A DNA stretch of 19,179 bases. Origin: Candidatus Gastranaerophilales bacterium (lineage in GTDB: Bacteria; Cyanobacteriota; Vampirovibrionia; Gastranaerophilales; Gastranaerophilaceae). Location: the NCBI GenBank assembly GCA_910587175.1, contig CAJULH010000040.1:1-19179 (forward strand), given 5' to 3'. A program made the position numbers and the translations under genes. The stretch's first letter is position 1, and every line of letters begins with the position of its first letter. The notes beneath the pieces were generated by a model. That model was not told where the DNA came from. It ran no database searches and worked only from the letters and a program-made list of their open reading frames with translations. Below, piece by piece: positions 7,457-14,088 of the stretch.

Positions 7457-8497
7457 ATGCCTGTATATTTGTTTTGGGGCGATGAAGATTTTACGCTTGA
7501 AAATGAAATAAAAAGCATTAAGGACGAGATTCTTGGATGTGGAGATTCCAATGGCGTTGAAATTTCGCCCCTGAATTACAGGTGCCTTGATAACCCTGAT
7601 TTTAAGACTCTTATAGATGCACTTCGGGCACAGCCAATGATGTTTGGGGATATTTTGTATAAAATAAGGGCTGATAAATATTTTCTAGAGACCGCAAAAA
7701 AGGCAAAGCTTGATGATAAACAGACTGATGAAATCATAAAAGCCCTGGATTTGGTGTCGGATAGGGTGCATATAATTCTAACCTGCCCTATTGAAAAAGG
7801 GGACAGGAAGAAACCGGATTCAAGGAAAAAACTTTATAAGGCTGTTCAAAAGGCAGGCAGCATAAAAGAATTCGCGAGTTTTAAAGCATATGAGGAATAT
7901 AAAATTTTACCCGTCTTAAAAAGTATGGTGCAAAAGGCGGGTCTGAGAGCTGATAATGACACTTTGACGCTTATTATAAGAGAGGTTGGACCCTCTTTAA
8001 GGGATTTGAATACGGCAATTGAAAAGATAAAACTTATAATTCACCCTGAAAAAAGCATAACGGAAGATGCTGTAAAAGAAGCTGGCGGTGATGGCAGAAA
8101 TATATTTCTAATAAATGATTTAATTTTAGATGGCAGATATACAGATGCTCTTTTTGAAATTTCAAAAATGCTTGATAAATCCCATTATCTTGAAATTTTA
8201 GCCTTTTTGCAGAGTTCTTTTTCAAAACTTTTAATGACAAAAGTTTATTCAGCCTCTATGTCAAGTTTTGATATTGCAAGGAAAACAGGGCAAAATGAGT
8301 ATGCCGTAAAAAAGAGCATCGAAAAACTCGGGAAAATTTCCCTGAAAGAGCTCGTTAGGATAAAACAAGGTCTGACACAGGCGGAATATGAAATTAAAAG
8401 CGGGCAGAAAGAGCCTTTACTTGCCTTGGAGTGTGCGCTTTTGGATAAAGGCGAAAAGTCTTTGGATTTTGCTTTAAAGAAAGGAGTGGAGTTATGA
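7457..8497 (+). CDS. holA: DNA polymerase III delta subunit
   Basis: 346 aa clamp-loader subunit that opens the beta sliding clamp. The start MPVYLFWGDEDFTLENEIKSIKDEIL matches the family opening (PVYLFYGE...), and residues such as REVGPSLRDLNTAIEKIKLI and the C-terminal helical collar (about 215-340) follow the HolA plan. The ATG has AAGGAA about 8 nt upstream. The stop TGA overlaps the holB ATG (ATGA), and HolB is the partner subunit, which strongly supports the call. Sequence conservation in this family is low, so recognition rests on the N-terminus, length and context. Confidence 0.88.
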   Translation: MPVYLFWGDEDFTLENEIKSIKDEILGCGDSNGVEISPLNYRCLDNPDFKTLIDALRAQPMMFGDILYKIRADKYFLETAKKAKLDDKQTDEIIKALDLVSDRVHIILTCPIEKGDRKKPDSRKKLYKAVQKAGSIKEFASFKAYEEYKILPVLKSMVQKAGLRADNDTLTLIIREVGPSLRDLNTAIEKIKLIIHPEKSITEDAVKEAGGDGRNIFLINDLILDGRYTDALFEISKMLDKSHYLEILAFLQSSFSKLLMTKVYSASMSSFDIARKTGQNEYAVKKSIEKLGKISLKELVRIKQGLTQAEYEIKSGQKEPLLALECALLDKGEKSLDFALKKGVEL

Positions 8498-9486
8498 CGA
8501 ATGTTGTAAATAATGCTGTGATAAACCCTCTTTTAAAAGAAAAATTTCCCTTTGTCTCAAACTATTTTGAAACCCTGATAAATAATGATTTACAGAGATT
8601 TCCGCAGTCTATTGTATTTGAAGGGCTTGATATCATAGGGCAATATATGTTTTCTATGGAACTTGCGCGGATTTTAAACTGCACGAAAGACGTCAAAAAG
8701 CCTGATTGTGATTGCATAAATTGCAGCTGGATAAGAGATGTTAAACATCCAAGTGTAAATATTGTGTCACCGATAAATTTTAAAGATGACGCCTCAAAGA
8801 CTGTCATATCTATAAACCAGGCAAAGAAAGTAACTTCATCCTTAAGGGAAACCAGCGATTATCACAGAGTATTTATTTTTTGTGATGCACAGGTAAAGGA
8901 AAGAAATGCTGATGAAACCGACAGAATAGATGAATACAAAAGGCTTTCAACAGGCTTTCCTGAAGAAAACTGGACGCCAATGCCCTTAAACACTAAAGTT
9001 TTTAAGGCAGAAGCTTCAAATTCTCTTTTGAAATCCATAGAAGAACCGCCAAAGAGGACGACTTTTATATTTTTAACCCAAAACCGGGAGGATTTAATAT
9101 CTACAATAGTTTCCAGGTCAAATGTTTTTAAACTGACAGCTTCTGTTAAAGGTAAATCAAACGTTTCAAGCATTGATTTTAAAATACTCTTAAGGAATTA
9201 TCCGGATTTAAATATTCAGGATGCACTTGAAATTGCAGGTGAAATTGAGGCTGAAATTAAATCGTCCGGTATTGATATTTTTGATTTCTTAAATGAATTT
9301 CAGGAATATGCGCTTTCTTTTTTAAGAGGCGATGTTAACAATGACACAGCGTTTAATTTGTTTAATTCTCATATAAGGCTTATTCAAAAGGCAAAAAGAA
9401 GACTTAAGACTTCAATGAATGCAAAAGTTGTGCTTGAAAGTTTATTTCTTGATATTGCACAATGTGGGGGCAAAAACGGTATATAA
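8494..9486 (+). CDS. holB: DNA polymerase III delta-prime subunit
   Basis: 330 aa AAA+ clamp-loader subunit. The P-loop region is degenerate (FEGLDIIGQYMFSMELARIL, residues 42-61, no GKT), as expected for a non-ATP-hydrolysing delta-prime. A zinc-binding cluster is formed by C63, C72, C74 and C77. ASNSLLKSIEEPPKRTTFIFLTQ (174-196) is the classic family block, followed by STIVSRSNVF, where the usual SRC reads SRS. An extra charged stretch at about residues 134-168 separates FIFCDAQ from the ASNSLLK block and looks like an insertion. It overlaps holA by 4 nt with AAAGGAG upstream, and its TAA shares one base with the next ATG. Confidence 0.88.
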   Translation: MTNVVNNAVINPLLKEKFPFVSNYFETLINNDLQRFPQSIVFEGLDIIGQYMFSMELARILNCTKDVKKPDCDCINCSWIRDVKHPSVNIVSPINFKDDASKTVISINQAKKVTSSLRETSDYHRVFIFCDAQVKERNADETDRIDEYKRLSTGFPEENWTPMPLNTKVFKAEASNSLLKSIEEPPKRTTFIFLTQNREDLISTIVSRSNVFKLTASVKGKSNVSSIDFKILLRNYPDLNIQDALEIAGEIEAEIKSSGIDIFDFLNEFQEYALSFLRGDVNNDTAFNLFNSHIRLIQKAKRRLKTSMNAKVVLESLFLDIAQCGGKNGI

Positions 9487-10526
9487 TGAAAAATATTATT
9501 GCACTATCAATTCCGACGGGTATCGGTGCTGAAATTGGCGGTTATGCCGGAGACGCGGGAGCCATTGCCAGGGAATTTTCAAAATATTTCAGGGTTATTG
9601 TAAATCCAAATGTTGTAAATGCAGGCATTTTAAGCGCTATAAATAATGATATGTTATATGTTGAAGGATATGCCTTTGATGAATTTTTTGCCGGAAATAT
9701 AAATTTAAAGCCCGGCGCTGCTGCAGGATGTGCGGGTGGAAAAGCGCCGGATTTTAATAAAATCGGGGTTATTTTTGATAAATCAATCCCCAATAATATT
9801 TTAAATCTCCATATAAATACAATTGAAGCTATAAAGATTGTAAAAGGATATAATATTCCATTTTTTGAAATAACCGATGAACCTGTCGGAGTGAGCCTCT
9901 CAATTGACAGCTCCGGAATCTCTGCAGGAAAGATTAAAAATGAATCCACTCTTAAAAAGGCGGCAAAAAAACTTATAGAAAAAGGATGTACGGCGCTTGC
10001 CGTTGTTTGTTTTTTCGGGGATGAATGTGAAGATGTAAATTATGAGGAAGGAAACGGAGTTGATCCCATCGGAGGTATTGAGGCTGTAATTTCACACTAT
10101 TTAACAAAGGAATTTATGCTGCCATGTGCCCACTCTCCTGCATTTTTAGGGCTGGATATAGCATTTAAAAGAGTAAATTACAAAGTTGCTTCCGAATTTA
10201 TATCATCCACCTATTTGCCCTGCATTTTAGATGGTCTTTCTGTTGCACCTTCTTTTGCAAAAAATAAGGAAGGGACAATTTCAAGAGAGGATGTTAAATG
10301 TCTTATTGTTCCAAAGGGTGCATTGGGTTCAAAGGCTGTATTGTCTGCGATAGAGCACGGTGTAGAGATTTGCGCCGTAGATAACAAGACCGTCCTTTCA
10401 ATTGATTGCAAGAAGCTTTTAAAAAATGATATAATAAGGGGTATAACGGGAAATATAAATATAAAAGAATTTTCAAGCTATCAGAATTGTTTAGAATTTA
10501 TAAGGAAAAGGTATGAAAGAGAATAA
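9486..10526 (+). CDS. DUF3326 family protein
   Basis: 346 aa. I recognise the DUF3326 plan known from cyanobacteria and plants: PTGIGAEIGGYAGDA at residues 10-24, VNPNVVNAG at 39-47, MLYVEGYAFDEFFAG at 56-70, TDEPVGV at 130-136, GNGVDPIGGIEAVISHYL at 189-206 and CAHSPAF at 214-220, ending in a PKGALGSKAV segment. The function of the family is unknown. Residues about 77-90 (GAAAGCAGGKAP region) are a small-residue insertion encoded by a GC-rich palindrome. The start ATG overlaps the holB stop by one base, and the 3' end overlaps the next gene by 14 nt, so it is translated within the holA-holB transcript. Confidence 0.8.
   Translation: MKNIIALSIPTGIGAEIGGYAGDAGAIAREFSKYFRVIVNPNVVNAGILSAINNDMLYVEGYAFDEFFAGNINLKPGAAAGCAGGKAPDFNKIGVIFDKSIPNNILNLHINTIEAIKIVKGYNIPFFEITDEPVGVSLSIDSSGISAGKIKNESTLKKAAKKLIEKGCTALAVVCFFGDECEDVNYEEGNGVDPIGGIEAVISHYLTKEFMLPCAHSPAFLGLDIAFKRVNYKVASEFISSTYLPCILDGLSVAPSFAKNKEGTISREDVKCLIVPKGALGSKAVLSAIEHGVEICAVDNKTVLSIDCKKLLKNDIIRGITGNINIKEFSSYQNCLEFIRKRYERE
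9712..9750. repeat. GC-rich palindromic element, copy A, inside DUF3326 gene
   Basis: CCGGCGCT (9712-9719) and AGCGCCGG (9743-9750) are perfect 8-nt inverted arms around a 23-nt GC-rich core, in frame within an AT-rich gene. It encodes the GAAAGCAGGKAP-like stretch that I do not recall in other family members. Its ends, CCGGCG and AAAAGC(GC)CGG, resemble the element at 7403-7432. Confidence 0.4.
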
Positions 10527-11700
10527 AATCATTGAAAAAAGGCGCAATGTGGTATTCAAAAAGGGCTGGACAATGGTTGAATTGTGCGTTACCATGATTG
10601 CCCTTGCAATACTTGTTGGCATTTCAATACAATCCCTGAAACCAAAAAAGTTTCTTATAGGACCTTTTGCCTATGCCGGGGTTAAAAATTTAAGGACTGC
10701 AAATTTTGAAATTTTGGAAAAATGCAGCACGCAAAAAGGTACTGTTGGTGCGCCTGATATATATGGATGTCAGTCAGGTACCGGTCTTCCGGATACTTCT
10801 ATTGCAATAGATTCTATGCAGACTGTATATAATGCTGATCCTTCAAAGTTTACAGGAGGTTTGCCAACGGAAGATACGGTTGATGATGTCTATTGCTTTG
10901 AAATTGCCAATGCTTTTACGTTGATAAATAACGAAATCAATTGCAAATATGATAAAACAACAGAAGCAAGCGGAAGCCATGTCCATCTTCCAAAGGGTGA
11001 CGGCAAGGGAGAAAATGCAGGAAAGCCGAATTTCCAGGCATCAAATATGGTGGCATATTATTTTCTTGAAAGACCCTGGAAAAAGATTGTAAAAGGTGCC
11101 CCGCAGGAAAATGCGATGGATGCCACAGATGATAAAGATTTTTACAAACAGATATTTATAGATGTTAACGGGAATGATAAGCCAAATAAGCTTGGCGAAG
11201 ACCAGTTTCCAATAAGAATATACAAACTTGGCGGGGAAATTATTCCTGGATTTTGCGGTAGTGACAATAAAGGCATTTATACAGAAGAAGATGGCGGTGA
11301 AACCTATGTTTCTTACTGTCCGACAGACGCAGCCAGTCTAAGCAGCCTTTCACAGACAAACTGGCAGGATACAAATTATCCGTTCTCGTATAATTTGTAC
11401 AGAAGTTATGCAGATGCTTCAGACCCCAACAAAAGGTATACATCAACAGAACTTCTTGGTGTGAGCTACAAAGAAGCTGCCTGCAAGAGCGGAAGGCACA
11501 ATATGCTGCCAAGAGACCCAATCTGTAGTGATTATAAAAATAAATATCCTGAAAAATTTGAAGGAACTATTTATAATACTGCGCCTGAATTTGGCGTAGA
11601 CGTTCTAAATCATTGCACAGAAGGAGAACTTTCCGCATTTTGTATCGTAAGAATTGCAAGACCTTCTGCACCCGGACTTTTCAGGCTTCCTCTTTTATAA
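10513..11700 (+). CDS. Type IV pilin-like / pseudopilin protein
   Basis: 395 aa with an 18-residue basic leader ending in G18, cleaved before W19, then the methylation-type helix WTMVELCVTMIALAILV with E23 at the +5 position. This is a prepilin peptidase substrate, placed in the inner membrane and then in a type II secretion or type IV pilus fibre. IDVNGNDKPNKLGEDQFPI is a motif often seen in minor pilin-like proteins. It is long for a major pilin and has ten cysteines after the helix, suggesting disulfides. It overlaps the DUF3326 gene by 14 nt, has AAGGAAAAGGT before the ATG, and is followed by a strong terminator. Its exact role is not clear. Confidence 0.78.
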   Translation: MKENKIIEKRRNVVFKKGWTMVELCVTMIALAILVGISIQSLKPKKFLIGPFAYAGVKNLRTANFEILEKCSTQKGTVGAPDIYGCQSGTGLPDTSIAIDSMQTVYNADPSKFTGGLPTEDTVDDVYCFEIANAFTLINNEINCKYDKTTEASGSHVHLPKGDGKGENAGKPNFQASNMVAYYFLERPWKKIVKGAPQENAMDATDDKDFYKQIFIDVNGNDKPNKLGEDQFPIRIYKLGGEIIPGFCGSDNKGIYTEEDGGETYVSYCPTDAASLSSLSQTNWQDTNYPFSYNLYRSYADASDPNKRYTSTELLGVSYKEAACKSGRHNMLPRDPICSDYKNKYPEKFEGTIYNTAPEFGVDVLNHCTEGELSAFCIVRIARPSAPGLFRLPLL

Positions 11701-11721
11701 AACAAAATATTACTTATGGAT

Positions 11722-11754
11722 AAACTCCATGCTGCAAAAAGCATGGAGTTTTTG
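11722..11754 (+). terminator. Intrinsic terminator after the pilin gene
   Basis: AAACTCCATGC (11722-11732) and GCATGGAGTTT (11741-11751) form a perfect 11-bp stem with an 8-nt loop, running into TTTTTGTTTTT. It closes the holA-holB-DUF3326-pilin unit. Confidence 0.9.
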
Positions 11755-12009
11755 TTTTTAAAAGCATGGTAAAATTGCTTATTTTATAAAAAATACCCAA
11801 CAAATAACTTAATAAAATTTAACCTGATTATTTATTAAAAGAATGGTAGCTTAACCATGATTAGAGCATTTCAAGTATTCATTAAGAATATTAAAGAAAT
11901 GTTTATGTAAAATTTAATGTCTAAATGTTAAATACACCAAAAACAGGATTAAAACGGTGTTCTACAAGTGTAAAATACTAAAGTTAGATAAAGTTTTTGA
12001 AGTTAGTAA

Positions 12010-12039
12010 TTGCCTTAAGAAGACCTTTTAGTTTACTAT
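12010..12039 (+). promoter_or_regulatory. Possible cobO promoter; otherwise featureless gap
   Basis: In the 340 nt between the terminator and cobO (11761-12100) the best promoter is TTGCCT (12010-12015) and TACTAT (12034-12039) with an 18-nt spacer. A weak AACAAT/ATTGTT hairpin (12055-12075) sits in the leader. No cobalamin riboswitch was recognised and no convincing open frame exists on either strand. Confidence 0.35.
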
Positions 12040-12100
12040 AGATAGTGTTAGATGAACAATTAAAATTTTATTGTTTAAGGGTTCATACTTTGGAGGAAAC

Positions 12101-12634
12101 GTGTTAGAAAACGGATACATTCAAATTTACACAGGGGACGGAAAGGGTAAGACAACAGCAAGCTTGGGCTTGGCACTCAGAGCCTTGGGACATGGCTGGA
12201 AGGTGTTGATTATTCAGTTTGCAAAGGGTGACAAGGGTACAACATATGGTGAAATTGCATCCTCCGGACGTTTTGCAGATAATCTTGAAGTCGTTCAATT
12301 TGGTTTAGACAGAGTTTGTTATTCCCACAATTTAAATATGGATGATTATAAAGAATCCAAGAGAGGTTGGGAATTTGCTAAAAATGCAATTGCAAGCGGT
12401 AAGTATGGTCTTATTATTCTGGATGAAATCAATGTTTGTATTGATTTGGGTATGATTAAAGTTCAGGATGTGAAAAACGCATTGTTGAACAAACCAAGAA
12501 GTTTGGAAATAGTTTTGACAGGAAGAAGAGCTAACCAGGAATTGATTGCAATGGCTCATCTTGTAACAGAAATGCAGCCTGTTAAACACTATTTTGATAT
12601 AGGAGTTATGGCCCGCAGAGGTATTGAATACTAG
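12101..12634 (+). CDS. cobO: Corrinoid adenosyltransferase (CobO/BtuR type)
   Basis: 177 aa, cytoplasmic ATP:cob(I)alamin adenosyltransferase that attaches the 5'-deoxyadenosyl ligand to corrinoids. The P-loop GDGKGKTT is at residues 12-19. VLIIQFAKGD, LIILDEINVCIDLGMI and the C-terminal VTEMQPVKHYFDIGVMARRGIEY are family hallmarks. The GTG at 12101 is chosen because GGAGG lies 4 nt upstream; a TTG at 12071 would add ten residues with no ribosome site. No other cobalamin gene is visible nearby, so it may act on salvaged corrinoids. The E. coli homologue is about 196 aa; the shorter N-terminus here is normal for the family. Confidence 0.92.
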   Translation: MLENGYIQIYTGDGKGKTTASLGLALRALGHGWKVLIIQFAKGDKGTTYGEIASSGRFADNLEVVQFGLDRVCYSHNLNMDDYKESKRGWEFAKNAIASGKYGLIILDEINVCIDLGMIKVQDVKNALLNKPRSLEIVLTGRRANQELIAMAHLVTEMQPVKHYFDIGVMARRGIEY

Positions 12635-12671
12635 GGCACAGAGTGATAGGGGAGAAAAGGATACAAAAAAT

Positions 12672-12699
12672 TTGCAGCATAAAATTTTTATGTTACAAT
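12672..12699 (+). promoter_or_regulatory. Promoter of a very short transcript
   Basis: TTGCAG (12672-12677), a 16-nt spacer and TACAAT (12694-12699) preceded by TG (TGTTACAAT, extended -10). It lies downstream of cobO and only about 40 nt before a terminator stem, so it cannot serve a normal gene on this strand. Confidence 0.5.
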
Positions 12700-12705
12700 G
12701 TATTC

Positions 12706-12768
12706 AAATGAAGTGATGAAAAAGATTTTAATGGGGAAATGGGGGTTTTGAAAAACTCCCCTTTTTTT
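12706..12768 (+). ncRNA. Candidate small RNA of about 60 nt
   Basis: The region runs from the predicted start after the 12694-12699 -10 box to the T run of the terminator at 12741-12769. It contains a tiny frame ATG(12716)-TGA(12751) coding MKKILMGKWGF that runs into the terminator stem. It could be an independent sRNA, a microprotein message, or a chance promoter in the cobO 3' UTR. Confidence 0.35.
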
Positions 12769-12769
12769 T
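12741..12769 (+). terminator. Intrinsic terminator downstream of cobO
   Basis: GGGGGTTTT and AAAACTCCCC pair with one bulged T and are followed by eight T. It would end both cobO read-through and the short transcript started at about 12706. Confidence 0.8.
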
Positions 12770-12819
12770 ATTCCTTTCTTAATTTCTTTAAATAATATTC
12801 TAAATTACAGATTTTTAAA

Positions 12820-12837
12820 ATTACCCCAAAGGGTAAT
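12820..12837 (-). terminator. Weak terminator of the minus-strand dus cluster
   Basis: ATTACCC (12820-12826) and GGGTAAT (12831-12837) form a perfect 7-bp stem with a 4-nt loop, 7 nt beyond the stop of the GIY-YIG gene. On the minus strand it is followed by TTTAAAAAT, a short and interrupted U tract. Confidence 0.5.
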
Positions 12838-12843
12838 GGAAAA

Positions 12844-13101
12844 TTATGCTATTTTGCCTGCTAAAAGAAGCTTCTCTTTCCTTGAAAGGTGTTTTATTCT
12901 ATACTCCTCTTTCATGGCATCAGATCTTGTTTCAAAGCTTTTTGTATAAATAATTCTGATTGGTTTATTTGCATTAGTGTACTTTGCACCCTTTTTAGAA
13001 ATTCCGTTTAGATGTTCCTGAAACCGCCTTTGAACATCGGTTGTGAAACCTGTATATATTGTCCCCTTTTGGGTTTCAAGCATATAAACAAAGTATGTCA
13101 C
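12844..13101 (-). CDS. GIY-YIG domain protein (YhbQ/UPF0213 type)
   Basis: 85 aa, a single GIY-YIG nuclease domain. The first strands are FVYMLETQKGTIYTGFT (GTIY...YTG in place of GIY...YIG), followed by the catalytic-type arginine region VQRRFQEH (about residues 23-30) and E65/E66. The family has nuclease-like folds, but the cellular role of stand-alone members is poorly defined. It begins with GTG at 13101 and overlaps the dus gene by 26 nt, with AAGAAGG upstream, so it is probably co-translated with dus. Confidence 0.85.
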   Translation of the reverse strand: MTYFVYMLETQKGTIYTGFTTDVQRRFQEHLNGISKKGAKYTNANKPIRIIYTKSFETRSDAMKEEYRIKHLSRKEKLLLAGKIA

Positions 13102-14035
13102 AAAGTGCCTTCTTTACTTCTTTGTAGCTTTCAAGCGTCACCAATACCTGTCTGTATTTTGAGGCATTTTTTACCTTTGATATGTAAAATCCGTAAAATT
13201 TCCTCATAAACTTTATACCGTTAATTTCACCGCGAAGTTCTATCTCATCTTCAATATGCTTAATTAGCATATCTATTTTTTCATCAAGCTCTGGCTCTTT
13301 TAAAATTTCTCCGGTTTCAAGATAGTGCTCTATTCTTCCCGGCAGGGTAAAATCTCCCATAATGCCTCTGCCTATTGATACTCCGTCTGCTTTTGAAATG
13401 TCAAGACATTTTGCGGCATCTTCTACTGTTTTTATGTCTCCGTTTGCAAATACGGGAATATCAAGCTCTCTTTTAAGCATTCCTATAGCTTTCCAGTCTG
13501 AATTACCCGAATACAACTGGCTTCTGCACCTTCCATGAAGTGTTACGAAATTCGCTCCGGCTTTTTGCATCAATTGTCCGAATTCAATAAAGTTTTTATT
13601 ATCTTCGCTCCAGCCGAGGCGGAATTTAACACTTAAAGGAATATTTATATTCTCTCTTACGGCAGATGCAATTTCATATGCAAGCCCCGGCGTTCTCATA
13701 AGCCCTGAGCCGTCGTTCGATTTTACAACTTTGTTTACGGGACAGCCGCAGTTTATGTCTATAACGCTTGCCCGGGGTTCAAGAATCTTTGCCGCTTTTA
13801 CCATTAAATCGGGCTTGTGTCCCACTATTTGAAAAGAAAGCGGATATTCCTCTTCTTTAAAGTCAGCAATTTTTGGGTTTGGAACGTTTTTTAAAGCCTC
13901 GGATGACAGCATCTCTGTTGAAAGAAGGCATTTTGAACCATAACGCCTTATGAGGTTTCTGTATACGATGTCGGAAATTCCTGCAAGCGGCGCCTGAATC
14001 ACCTTTATATTTTTAATGTCAAAATCTTTTTCCAT
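13076..14035 (-). CDS. dus: tRNA-dihydrouridine synthase (DusB-like)
   Basis: 319 aa FMN enzyme that reduces uridines in the tRNA D-loop with NADPH. The barrel begins VIQAPLAGISDIVYRNLIRRYG, and the catalytic cysteine is C98 in DINCGCPVNKVVKSNDGSGLMRTP. SVKFRLGW, the FVTLHGRCRSQLYSG block with the conserved histidine, VFANGDI and GVSIGRGIMG contribute to the FMN and substrate site. A C-terminal helical recognition domain follows. It lies 53 nt after the TPR gene on the same strand. Dus subfamily assignment is by overall resemblance only. Confidence 0.93.
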   Translation of the reverse strand: MEKDFDIKNIKVIQAPLAGISDIVYRNLIRRYGSKCLLSTEMLSSEALKNVPNPKIADFKEEEYPLSFQIVGHKPDLMVKAAKILEPRASVIDINCGCPVNKVVKSNDGSGLMRTPGLAYEIASAVRENINIPLSVKFRLGWSEDNKNFIEFGQLMQKAGANFVTLHGRCRSQLYSGNSDWKAIGMLKRELDIPVFANGDIKTVEDAAKCLDISKADGVSIGRGIMGDFTLPGRIEHYLETGEILKEPELDEKIDMLIKHIEDEIELRGEINGIKFMRKFYGFYISKVKNASKYRQVLVTLESYKEVKKALCDILCLYA

Positions 14036-14088
14036 AACTTTCCGTTTTTTGACAGAATAAAATCTGCCTGTTGTAAATTGTGTGTTAT

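Noticed and set aside
11857..11910. 17-residue frame starting MIRAFQVFIKNIKEMFM
   Set aside because: No ribosome site, very short, in AT-rich DNA where such frames arise by chance.
11761..12100. Cobalamin riboswitch upstream of cobO
   Set aside because: No B12-box-like sequence or compatible helices could be found by eye; a covariance search would be decisive.
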